A stretch of 12,082 nt of DNA from Anaerolineales bacterium (lineage in GTDB: Bacteria; Chloroflexota; Anaerolineae; Anaerolineales; DRMV01). Below the pieces are notes generated by a model. The model saw only the letters and a list, made by a program, of their open reading frames with translations. It was not told the DNA's origin and made no database searches. Made by a program: the position numbers and the translations under genes. How positions within the stretch are numbered: the first letter of the stretch is position 1; each line of letters begins with the position of its first letter. The stretch lies in the NCBI GenBank assembly GCA_026991215.1, contig JALXBY010000316.1, positions 1 to 12,082 on the forward strand, read 5' to 3'. Below are positions 5,804 to 12,082 of this stretch, piece after piece.

Positions 5804-7165
5804 CTATTGTACGTCCGGTTCCCCCTTGGGGTAAGGCCGCACAATTAACCGACTCCCCCGCACGTCCACCACCTCGACCCAGGTATCCGGCGCCACCGGC
5901 GGGGTGCCGGGGGGAAGTTCCGCGGTCCACAGTTCCCCGGCCACGTAGACCGTACCCGGTTCGACTTCGGTGATGCGGGTGCGGGTCAGGGCCTGCCGGC
6001 CAATCAGGGTAGAACGAAGGTGTTCCTTCCCGGTCACCACCGGGCGTTGCTGCGCACGCACCGCCAGGCCCACCAAAAGCAGGGATACGGCCGAAAGCAC
6101 CACACCCGTGCCCACGACCAGGGGCACGGAAACCCGCTGGAAGGGCAGGGCCTGGGGCGTGTTGAACAGCAACACCGCGCCCACGATGAAGGTAATCCCG
6201 CCGGCAGCAATCAGGCCGCCCTGCAACCCTGGGGTTTTGAGTTCCAGGATGAAGAGCACGAAGGCAATGGCAATCAGGGCCAGGCCCAGCCAGTTCACGG
6301 GCAGGGTGCCCAACCCATAGAGGCTCAACACCAAGAGCACCACGCCGATGAACCCGGCCACCCAGCCCCCAGGCTGCCCGATTTCCACCAACAGGAACTG
6401 GACGCCCAGGAAAAGCAGCAGGAACACCACGTTGGGGTTGCTGAGCAGGTTCAGGAATTCGTTCAGCAGGCCCATGGGCCGGGTCTGGATTTGCGCGTTG
6501 GCCGTATGCAGGGTCCGGGGGCCGTCCACGGTTTCCACTTGCCGGCCGTCCAGTTGGCGGAGCAGGTCGGGCAGGTCCTCGGCCACCACGTCGATGAGGC
6601 CGATGTCCAGGGCTTCGTGTTCGGGCAGGGCGTAGGCCTCGGTGACCAGCCGCTGGGCCACCTCCATGGCCTTGGGTCCGCGGCGGCGGGCCAGGCTGCG
6701 GGCCATGGCCGCCAGCAGGTTCGTGGCTTTGGCCTTGAGGGTGCTCCCCAGGTCTTCGCCGCCGGGGCCCACGGGCGCGGCCGCGCCCAGGGTGGTCTCC
6801 GGGGCCATGGCCGCGACATGGGCGGCCAGCAGAATCAGGCTTCCCGCGCTGGCAGCCGTGGCCCCCCGGGGCGCGACGTAGACCACCACCGGCACCGGGC
6901 TGCTGCGGATGCGTTGAATCACCTCTTGCATGACGTTGACCGCGCCGCCGGGGGTATCCAACTGCAGCACCAGGGCCTCGGCCTGCTGTCGTTGGGCCTG
7001 GTCCAGGCCCTGTTCCAGGTAGCGGACCATGACCGGCGTCACCGGCCCCCGGTAGGTCAGCACCACCACCAGGGGTTGTTGGGTGTTGGGGGAAACCTTT
7101 GGCGGCAGGGCCGCCGCGAGCAGGGCCAGTACGCCAAGCCACAGCAGGAACCTACGGGGCTTCAT
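5804..7165 (-). CDS. Full-length NfeD family membrane serine protease
   Basis: This 453-residue protein has the architecture of long NfeD (ClpP-class) proteases. A signal-like N-terminal helix (5-20) leads into a ClpP/SppA-type protease domain (about 32-225). The nucleophile is Ser106 within GATAASAGS, and Lys146 (or Lys144) lies at the spacing expected for the Ser-Lys dyad, so it is probably active. LDTPGG (69-74) is the usual oxyanion-region motif. Four or five membrane helices follow (about 245-263, 267-285, 291-309, 315-334, 346-370). The C-terminal NfeD OB-fold spans about 385-447. The archaeal homologue cleaves the C-terminus of a stomatin/slipin partner; no slipin gene is seen next to this one. 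The start overlaps the sirtuin stop as ATGA, with AGGAGGG (7178-7172) 6 bases upstream. Confidence 0.92.
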   Translation of the reverse strand: MKPRRFLLWLGVLALLAAALPPKVSPNTQQPLVVVLTYRGPVTPVMVRYLEQGLDQAQRQQAEALVLQLDTPGGAVNVMQEVIQRIRSSPVPVVVYVAPRGATAASAGSLILLAAHVAAMAPETTLGAAAPVGPGGEDLGSTLKAKATNLLAAMARSLARRRGPKAMEVAQRLVTEAYALPEHEALDIGLIDVVAEDLPDLLRQLDGRQVETVDGPRTLHTANAQIQTRPMGLLNEFLNLLSNPNVVFLLLFLGVQFLLVEIGQPGGWVAGFIGVVLLVLSLYGLGTLPVNWLGLALIAIAFVLFILELKTPGLQGGLIAAGGITFIVGAVLLFNTPQALPFQRVSVPLVVGTGVVLSAVSLLLVGLAVRAQQRPVVTGKEHLRSTLIGRQALTRTRITEVEPGTVYVAGELWTAELPPGTPPVAPDTWVEVVDVRGSRLIVRPYPKGEPDVQ

Positions 7166-7938
7166 CCCTCGCCCTCCTGGGTCAGCCGGTCCGCAGCCTC
7201 GACCAGGGCCGGCAGCACCTGGGCCACATCCCCCCGGAGGATAACGGCGGCCCAGGGGTCGAAGGCCGTGGGGCTGAGGTTGACCAGAATCACGGGGACG
7301 CCCCGCCGCGCGGCCCGGTAGGGCAGTTCGGCCACCGGGTAGACCTCTAAGGAGGACCCGGCCACGAGCAGCAGGTCGGCCTGGTCCACGGCTTCCTCGG
7401 CTGCCTGCCATGTGGCCCAGGGCAACCCTTCGCCAAACAGTACCACGTCGGGTTTCAGGATGCCGCCGCACACCGGGCACCGGGGCACGTCGATGACCTC
7501 CAGGCTCTGGGGCGTAAGGTAGGGGGAAGCCGATTCCCGATGCCCGCAATCCACGCAGACCATTTCGTCGATGCTGCCATGGACCTCCAGCACGTGCCGG
7601 GAACCGGCCTTTTGGTGCAGCCGGTCGATGTTCTGGGTGATGACCACCCGAATCCAGCCCCGCTGTTCCATCTGGGCCAGGGCGCGGTGCGCGGGGTTGG
7701 GCTGAGCTTGCAAAATCTTCCGCACCAGGGGCCGCACCCAGGTGTAGAAGGCCCTGGGGTTGGTGCGGAAGCCCCAAATCGAGGCCACCTCCATGGGGTC
7801 CACCTGGGTCCACAGGCCCTGGTCGGAGCGGAAGTCGGGGATGCCGGAGGGCGTGGAGATGCCCGCGCCCGTCAGGGCCACGCCGTAGCGGGCTTTGCGC
7901 AACAGGCGGGCGGCTTCCCGCAGGGCGTCCTGGTCCAT
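7162..7938 (-). CDS. Sir2-family NAD-dependent protein deacylase (sirtuin)
   Basis: This is a 258-residue complete sirtuin. It uses NAD+ to remove acetyl (or acyl) groups from lysine, releasing nicotinamide and O-acetyl-ADP-ribose. NAD-binding GAGIS (24-28) with SGIPDFR (31-37), TQNID (101-105), the catalytic His120 in HG, and GSS (194-196) are all present. The structural zinc site has four cysteines (128, 131, 154, 157). The sequence closely resembles the Thermotoga maritima deacetylase style (GAGISTPSGIPDFR, TQNIDRLHQ) rather than the enterobacterial CobB. GGGAGGA precedes the ATG at 8-base spacing. It follows the CinA/PncC-type gene by 24 bases and is coupled to nfeD. Its product is a likely substrate for the macro-domain protein two genes further downstream. 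Confidence 0.95.
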   Translation of the reverse strand: MDQDALREAARLLRKARYGVALTGAGISTPSGIPDFRSDQGLWTQVDPMEVASIWGFRTNPRAFYTWVRPLVRKILQAQPNPAHRALAQMEQRGWIRVVITQNIDRLHQKAGSRHVLEVHGSIDEMVCVDCGHRESASPYLTPQSLEVIDVPRCPVCGGILKPDVVLFGEGLPWATWQAAEEAVDQADLLLVAGSSLEVYPVAELPYRAARRGVPVILVNLSPTAFDPWAAVILRGDVAQVLPALVEAADRLTQEGEG

Positions 7939-7962
7939 GGCCGTCGTCCTCCCGGAGGGGGT

Positions 7963-8460
7963 TCACGCCAAAGGTTCGGCCTGAAGGGTCCGCACCAACC
8001 ACAGGAGCGCGTGCCGGGCCGCGGCGGTCTTGATGGCCACACGGTCGCCCTGGAAGTGGAAGCGCCGGGCCAGCACCCGGTTGGGCAGGGCCAGGCCCAT
8101 CCATACCGTGCCCACGGGCTTTTCTGGCGTGCCGCCCGTCGGCCCGGCAATGCCGCTGATGGCCAGCCCCACCTGCGCGTGCAACAGCCGCGCCACGCCC
8201 TGGGCCATGGCCCGCACCGTGGCCTCGCTGACCGCGCCGTGCCGGGCAAGCACTTCCGCGGGCACACCCAGCAGGGCTTCCTTCACCCCATTGTGGTAGG
8301 CAATCACGCCCCCGCGGAAGTAGCGGGACGCGCCGGGCACGTTGGTCACCAGGTGCCCCACCAAACCGCCGGTGCAGGATTCGGCCACGGCCAGCCACCA
8401 GCCCCGGGGCAGGAGAAGTTGCGCCAGCAGGGTTTCGGGAGCCTGTTCATCCACCGCCAT
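7963..8460 (-). CDS. pncC: CinA C-terminal domain protein, NMN amidohydrolase (PncC type)
   Basis: This 165-residue stand-alone protein matches the CinA C-terminal module. Characterised members (PncC) hydrolyse nicotinamide mononucleotide to nicotinate mononucleotide and ammonia in NAD recycling. Conserved blocks are AESCTGG (26-32, with the probable catalytic Ser28), GGVIAYHNGVK (50-60), AVSEATVRAMA (76-86) and SGIAGPTGGTPEKPVGTVW (102-120). The N-terminal MoaB-like pyrophosphatase domain of full CinA is absent, as in many PncC proteins. GAGGTGG precedes the ATG. The start overlaps the small membrane gene by 14 bases, implying coupled translation. The operon also carries a sirtuin, so a role in NAD economy fits. 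The symbol rests on family similarity. Confidence 0.88.
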   Translation of the reverse strand: MAVDEQAPETLLAQLLLPRGWWLAVAESCTGGLVGHLVTNVPGASRYFRGGVIAYHNGVKEALLGVPAEVLARHGAVSEATVRAMAQGVARLLHAQVGLAISGIAGPTGGTPEKPVGTVWMGLALPNRVLARRFHFQGDRVAIKTAAARHALLWLVRTLQAEPLA

Positions 8461-8632
8461 GGAACCACCTCATCAGGAAGAGGATGAGGGCCAGCACCGC
8501 CAGGGTGCTGCATCCTACGAAGAACACTTTGAGGGTGAGCCGCAGGAGGAAGCGAAGAAGCACCCAGGCCCCGATGAGGGCCAAAAACAGCACCACCCAC
8601 ATGGCCCATGGCGTTTGGTAGATGACGTCCAT
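8447..8632 (-). CDS. Small two-helix membrane protein
   Basis: This 61-residue hydrophobic protein is preceded by GGAGG at 8-base spacing from the ATG. Two helices are likely, at about residues 10-30 and 34-54, with a positively charged turn (R-F-L-L-R-L-T-L-K) between them. No known family is recognised. It sits 66 bases after the HD-GYP gene and overlaps the pncC start by 14 bases, so it is a genuine operon member rather than a shadow frame. It could anchor or regulate a neighbour, but nothing in the sequence shows this. Confidence 0.65.
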   Translation of the reverse strand: MDVIYQTPWAMWVVLFLALIGAWVLLRFLLRLTLKVFFVGCSTLAVLALILFLMRWFHGGG

Positions 8633-8698
8633 TTCGACCGCCTCCGTTGGGTGCCGGGGGATACCTTCCGGGATTGCAGGCCCGACACGAGATGACCT

Positions 8699-11650
8699 TC
8701 ACGATGCAGGCTTCGTAACCGTCGCGGGCTGTTCAGGCTTTTCCCTGGCCGCTTCCGGCTTCTTCTGCAAGCAGGGTACATCGGCCAGTTCCGGGTGGTC
8801 TTCCAGGATGACCCGATAGAAGACCTCAACCACCCGGGGGTCGAAGTGCTTTCCGGCCTGTTCACAAATGTACTCCAGGGCCTTGCGCGGGGACCAGGCC
8901 GGACGGTAAGGGCGCTTGTGGGTCAGCGCGTCCCACACGTCGGCCACCGCGAAGATGCGGGCCGGCAGGGGAATCTCCTCACCTTTGAGACCCCGGGGGT
9001 AACCGCTGCCATCCCAGCGCTCGTGGTGGCAATAGGGAATGACCAGGGCGGGCTGCAGGTACGCGATGTCCTTGAGCATTTCGTAGGCCAGCACCGGGTG
9101 CATGCGCATCACGGCCCATTCTTTTTCGTCCAGCGGGCCGGGTTTGAGCAGGATGCGGTCCGGGATGGCCAGTTTGCCGATGTCGTGCAGCAGCGCGCCC
9201 CGGCGGATGTGGACGATTTCTTCTTCCGGGATGCCCATGGCCCGGGCCAGACGCACGGTGAGTTCGGTCACCCGGCGGGTGTGGTGCTCGGTCTCGAAGT
9301 CCCGCATCTCCACCGCGCGGGCCAGGGCCTCGATGGTCGCGTCATAGGCCTGTTCCAGGTCCAACTGGGCCCGCCGGAGTTTTTCCAGGGTGGACACATA
9401 GGCCAGGCCCACGCTCAGTTCGGAAATCAGGGCGTCCAGGTAATACTCCCAGCGCTCCGGCGCTTCGGGTTGGTGCCGACCAAAGAGGAAAAGCAGGGTG
9501 GGCGGGTACTCCTGGGCCGAAAGCGGGGCCACCACCAGCAGGTGGTGAGGCGTCAGGTCCTCGGTCAACCGGCGGATTTGTGGGTCCTCCCACGGTGGCT
9601 GGAGAATCATGCGCTTGTGTTCGGCCAGGGCGTGCTGCAACAAGGGGCTGGCATCCAGGAAGAGGTGCCGGGCCCGGGGTTCGCCCTGGGGCCAGCCCTG
9701 CCCGGCCACGTAGACCAGGGTCCGGTCGCCGTGCAGGGTATAGACCGCCATGGCATCCACGCCAAGCAACCGCCGGGCCTCCAGGAAGAAGAGCCGGTAG
9801 AGCACCTCGGTCCGGGGTTCCCGGACGATGGCCCGGTCCAGACGGTGCAGGGCCTGGAGCAGCACCAGCCAGGAACGGGCTTCCTCCAGGGCCCGCACCC
9901 GGGCCAGGGTGTGGGAAAGGAGTTCGCCCAGCACCCGGATGTGTTCCAGGTCCTGCTGGTTGAAAACGGGCCGGCCCTTCTTCCGGGCCAGCACCAGGAA
10001 GTAATGGGCGGTGTACCCTTCGGCCGCCAGGGGGAGGATGAGCATGGGGCCGACCTCCTCGGCCTGGGGCGGCCGCCAGTCTTCCGGCAGGCGGGCCAGC
10101 AGGGGCGCGGGGTCTTCCAAAAGCAGGAAGTCGCCCACCTGCAACTCCAGGGGGAAGTCGTCCTCCTGCTTGCGGACCAGGGGTGCGAACAGCCCGCGGG
10201 CAGCCATGATGCGCACCCGCCGGTGGCGGGGTTCCCAGCGGACGATGACTTCACCCTGGGTATCGAAAATCTTGTGTATCCGCTTCAGCAGGGCGGGCAG
10301 GGCCACGAGGTCTTCCTGCCCGGTCCGGATGGTGCGGGAGATGTCGTACATGCTCTCCAGGGTACGGCGGCGTCGGTTCTCTTCATGGAGGAGGCGACTC
10401 CGCTCCAGGGCCTGGGCCATGGCCGAGGCAATCTGCATCAAATGGGGAAGCACGTCCTCCGACCAGCCCGCCGCGTCGCGCCAGGCCAGGCTCAGGGCGC
10501 CCAGCACCCGGTCTTCGATTTTCAAAGGCAGGTTGAGGCGGGCGCGATACCCGGCCTTCAGCAACTGCTGCTCCACCGGATGGGTGGCCTCCTGGGTCAG
10601 GTCCGGGGTGAAGTGGGGCCGACCGGCCAGGACGTCCTCGGCCGCGGAGGACGCGGCCAGGGGCATGGTTATGCCCTCGCTAAGGACCACGTCGGGTTTG
10701 TCCAGGGCCGCGATGATGAAGGTCTCCCCTTGCAAAAGGGCCAGGCTGACCCGGTCGCATCCGGTCAACTGGCGGATGTCCTCGGCAATGGCCGGGAAGC
10801 GCTGGAAGAGGTCCGGTTCGGCGTTGAGCCGCTGCATGATGCGGGTGGTCAGGTCGTGCATGAAGCGCTCGCGCGCTTCTTTTTCCCGCGCCCAGGCCGA
10901 GGCCACCATCTCCGCGGTCCAGGAGGCCAGGGTCTGCAGCCACAGCCGGGCTTCGGGCGCGATGTGGGCCTCGCCAGGCACGCTAACCAACAAAACGCCC
11001 AGGGTCTGCCCCTTGGTCTGCATGGGGAAACCGGCCACACACCCCGCGGGGGTGTCCAGGAAGCGGGGCCGGTCCATCCCCTGGAGTTGGTTCAGGGGCA
11101 CTGGTGGGTCTGCGGCATCCTGGGGGAAGCGGGCCAGGATTTGCGCTTCCCCATCCTTGGGGAAGGTGACGACCCAACCCCTGGAGGCCTGCAGCATGTG
11201 CGTCGCGATGCGGATGACCGCGAAGGCCCGTTCGTGGATGTCCCGGTCCTGGTCCAGGGCTTCCTCCCACCACTGGGGCGGCACGCTGGCCAGGCCCATG
11301 TTGGGCTGGAAGGTGACCAGCACGTACCCCTCGCCGCTGGAGAGCAGCCGACGGGCCCGGCTCCACACCCACAGGAAGGCCCCCTTCTTGGTGCGCAGCA
11401 GAAGCGGCCCCTGCGCGAGGGTCGGGGCCTCGGCTTCCAGCAAGCGGAGCCAGCGGGCCTGCCATTCGGCCCCATGCTCCGGGGTCAGCAGGTTCGTCAG
11501 GGGCCGGCCAACGACCTCATGGGGACGATACCCCGTGAGCGCGACGGCCTCACGGTTCCAGGCGACCAGCCGACCATGTGCATCCAACCCAAGGGCCGGT
11601 ACAGGAAGCCACTGAAACCAGGGTTCTTCGGCAAAGACCGGAAGTGGCAT
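8699..11650 (-). CDS. PAS / multi-GAF / HD-GYP cyclic-di-GMP phosphodiesterase
   Basis: This 983-residue cytoplasmic sensor-effector has no membrane helix or receiver domain. A PAS domain spans about 9-113. Four GAF-like sensory modules follow, at about 130-258, 265-420, 435-590 and 610-765; the first and last are divergent. The HD-GYP domain (about 775-945) keeps its metal and signature residues: His790 in HHTRRV, the HD pair His822-Asp823 in LLHDIGK, His851, His875/His876, GYP (883-885) and Asp904. It should therefore hydrolyse c-di-GMP. A Lys/Pro/Glu-rich tail closes the protein. ATG at 11650 is preferred to the TTG at 11656 because AAAGG (11662-11658) stands 7 bases from the ATG but only one from the TTG. 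As first gene of the run, it may set the signal under which the downstream genes are made or used. Confidence 0.93.
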   Translation of the reverse strand: MPLPVFAEEPWFQWLPVPALGLDAHGRLVAWNREAVALTGYRPHEVVGRPLTNLLTPEHGAEWQARWLRLLEAEAPTLAQGPLLLRTKKGAFLWVWSRARRLLSSGEGYVLVTFQPNMGLASVPPQWWEEALDQDRDIHERAFAVIRIATHMLQASRGWVVTFPKDGEAQILARFPQDAADPPVPLNQLQGMDRPRFLDTPAGCVAGFPMQTKGQTLGVLLVSVPGEAHIAPEARLWLQTLASWTAEMVASAWAREKEARERFMHDLTTRIMQRLNAEPDLFQRFPAIAEDIRQLTGCDRVSLALLQGETFIIAALDKPDVVLSEGITMPLAASSAAEDVLAGRPHFTPDLTQEATHPVEQQLLKAGYRARLNLPLKIEDRVLGALSLAWRDAAGWSEDVLPHLMQIASAMAQALERSRLLHEENRRRRTLESMYDISRTIRTGQEDLVALPALLKRIHKIFDTQGEVIVRWEPRHRRVRIMAARGLFAPLVRKQEDDFPLELQVGDFLLLEDPAPLLARLPEDWRPPQAEEVGPMLILPLAAEGYTAHYFLVLARKKGRPVFNQQDLEHIRVLGELLSHTLARVRALEEARSWLVLLQALHRLDRAIVREPRTEVLYRLFFLEARRLLGVDAMAVYTLHGDRTLVYVAGQGWPQGEPRARHLFLDASPLLQHALAEHKRMILQPPWEDPQIRRLTEDLTPHHLLVVAPLSAQEYPPTLLFLFGRHQPEAPERWEYYLDALISELSVGLAYVSTLEKLRRAQLDLEQAYDATIEALARAVEMRDFETEHHTRRVTELTVRLARAMGIPEEEIVHIRRGALLHDIGKLAIPDRILLKPGPLDEKEWAVMRMHPVLAYEMLKDIAYLQPALVIPYCHHERWDGSGYPRGLKGEEIPLPARIFAVADVWDALTHKRPYRPAWSPRKALEYICEQAGKHFDPRVVEVFYRVILEDHPELADVPCLQKKPEAAREKPEQPATVTKPAS

Positions 11651-11677
11651 GCGCAAACCTTTGTTTCCGAATGGGTC

Positions 11678-11698
11678 GGCCGCCCAGTCGGGGCGGTC
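11678..11698 (-). promoter_or_regulatory. Leader hairpin upstream of the HD-GYP gene
   Basis: CCGCCC (11680-11685) pairs with GGGCGG (11691-11696) around a 5-base loop, and the stem extends by a G-U and a G-C pair to 8 bp. It lies in the 5' leader about 15 bases before the ribosome binding site on the minus strand. It may affect translation or mRNA stability. There is no T-run, so it is not a terminator. Confidence 0.4.
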
Positions 11699-11764
11699 TG
11701 GTCAACCCAAACGACGTACCGGCAGAAACGGCCTTCCTCCTCAAAACAACAGCGGCCAAAAGCG

Positions 11765-11800
11765 GTGGAAATTCCACAACCCGCAAAGCGGATTTGACAA
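11765..11800 (-). promoter_or_regulatory. Candidate operon promoter with overlapping palindrome
   Basis: On the minus strand TTGTCA (11800-11795, five of six) and TGGAAT (11776-11771, four of six) stand 18 bases apart. Transcription would start near 11764, about 115 bases before the HD-GYP start. The palindrome GTGGAAATTCCAC (11765-11777) covers the -10 box and the expected start site, which is a typical place for a repressor operator. Which regulator would bind is unknown. Confidence 0.4.
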
Positions 11801-11848
11801 CTCAAGTGTAACAAAGGCTTGGGAACACGCCCAAAACTTTTGGAGCCA

Positions 11849-11877
11849 TTGACAGAAGCAAGGCTGCGCCATGGGAT
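11849..11877 (+). promoter_or_regulatory. Candidate plus-strand promoter
   Basis: TTGACA (11849-11854) is a perfect -35 box. The hexamer 17 bases downstream, TGGGAT (11872-11877), matches only half of the -10 consensus. If used, it would give a transcript of about 200 bases running into the hairpin at 12030-12082, with no convincing protein-coding frame. The evidence is weak. Confidence 0.2.
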
Positions 11878-11914
11878 AGGGCTTCACGAAAAGCCGCACG
11901 TAGGCTGAGAGAAA

Positions 11915-11938
11915 CAGGAATTGTGCAGAGAATTCCTG
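11915..11938. repeat. 8-bp inverted repeat
   Basis: CAGGAATT (11915-11922) and AATTCCTG (11931-11938) form a perfect 8-bp stem with an 8-base loop. A T4 run lies a few bases further on the plus strand (11944-11947). It could be a minor terminator, part of an RNA structure, or a protein-binding site between the candidate promoters. Confidence 0.4.
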
Positions 11939-11950
11939 CGGCCTTTTCCC

Positions 11951-11956
11951 ATTATA
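11951..11956 (-). promoter_or_regulatory. Perfect -10 box on the minus strand
   Basis: TATAAT is read on the minus strand at 11956-11951. The -35 position (17-18 bases upstream) is poor, so this is a second, less certain promoter for the big operon. It would give a leader of nearly 300 bases. Confidence 0.3.
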
Positions 11957-12029
11957 GACGGAATGTGGCCTTAAAAGCCACGGTGTTGGGCGGTGTCCTG
12001 TAGTCGGGGGTGGGGAAGGGCTTGGCCTT

Positions 12030-12082
12030 CTCCAAACAAAGCGGGGCCGCTTGCAGCAGAGGCGGCCCCGCTTTGTTTGGAG
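12030..12082. terminator. Strong 21-bp inverted repeat, bidirectional terminator
   Basis: The 21 bases 12030-12050 are perfectly complementary to 12062-12082 around an 11-base loop. The GC core GCGGGGCCGC is flanked by CAAACAAA on one side and TTTGTTTG on the other, so RNA from either strand has a GC-rich stem followed by a U-rich arm. It lies 380 bases upstream of the HD-GYP start and most likely terminates a gene to the right of the window that is read toward the operon. The stem may continue beyond the edge. Confidence 0.8.

Larger units (their letters stand above)
11651..12029. other. Regulatory intergenic region with no protein gene
   Basis: This 379-base stretch separates the operon start from the edge terminator. 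Open frames here are extensions or shadows of the HD-GYP region and lack supported starts; a GAGGAGGAAGG motif on the minus strand (about 11742-11732) is not followed by a start codon at a useful distance. No riboswitch core, including the c-di-GMP class that might be expected before an HD-GYP gene, was recognised. Promoter-like boxes and hairpins are listed separately. A small hairpin, GTGGC (11965-11969) with GCCAC (11977-11981), is also present. Confidence 0.5.

Noticed and set aside
4391..5848. A 485-codon open frame on the plus strand opposite the M23 peptidase gene
   Set aside because: It has low-complexity Gly/Pro/His/Gln composition and no motifs, while the opposite strand encodes intact LysM and M23 signatures.
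7166..8398. Upstream extension of the NfeD frame to 864 codons
   Set aside because: It runs over the sirtuin and CinA/PncC genes in another frame. The ATG at 7165 is followed by a signal-like helix and preceded by AGGAGGG.
8795..11797. A 1000-codon open frame on the plus strand opposite the HD-GYP gene
   Set aside because: It lies entirely opposite a protein with clear PAS, GAF and HD-GYP motifs. Its translation is Gln/Gly/Pro/His-rich without domains, as expected for high-GC antisense frames.
11651..12029. c-di-GMP riboswitch in the HD-GYP leader
   Set aside because: It would fit the downstream gene, but I could not find the conserved GEMM core on either strand.

Overview
The window looks like chromosomal DNA of a GC-rich, Gram-positive-like or monoderm bacterium, most probably a member of the Chloroflexota (Anaerolineae-like). 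This is inferred from protein character: Thr-Pro linkers after signal peptides, a sirtuin resembling the Thermotoga type, a full-length membrane NfeD protease, and a soluble PAS/multi-GAF/HD-GYP protein. No rRNA, tRNA, CRISPR array or transposase is visible, so the assignment is tentative.

Layout. Positions 1-324 hold no convincing gene. They contain a branched hairpin followed by a T-run (11-85), which reads as the terminator of something off the left edge. Positions 325-1299 encode a multi-spanning membrane protein of unknown function in a sharply A+T-rich island (for example 12 G/C in the 60 bases 721-780, against 45 of 60 at 8221-8280). Next come two translationally coupled plus-strand genes, a VOC/glyoxalase-fold protein (1460-1813) and a GNAT acetyltransferase (1810-2349).

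From 11650 down to 2400 everything lies on the minus strand as one tightly packed run of eight genes. In order of transcription they are a PAS-GAF-HD-GYP c-di-GMP phosphodiesterase, a 61-residue two-helix membrane protein, a stand-alone CinA C-terminal/PncC-type amidohydrolase, a sirtuin, a full-length NfeD membrane serine protease, a secreted LysM/M23 peptidase, a macro-domain ADP-ribose-binding protein, and a 420-residue coiled-coil protein of unknown function. Junctions are short or overlapping, and two are ATGA overlaps (sirtuin/NfeD and macro/coiled-coil). The longest internal gaps are 66 and 78 bases. The second contains a GACTGC-rich inverted repeat.

How the genes may work together. 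Three products sit on one metabolic theme: the sirtuin uses NAD+ and releases nicotinamide and O-acetyl-ADP-ribose, macro domains bind or hydrolyse ADP-ribose derivatives, and PncC recycles NMN. NfeD and the LysM/M23 protein act at the membrane and cell wall, and HD-GYP lowers c-di-GMP. A link between NAD+/ADP-ribose metabolism and envelope maintenance is an inference from gene order only.

The right end (11651-12082) is the upstream region of the big operon. It has candidate promoters, a 13-base palindrome overlapping one of them, several hairpins, and a perfect 21-bp inverted repeat at the very edge that looks like a strong bidirectional terminator.
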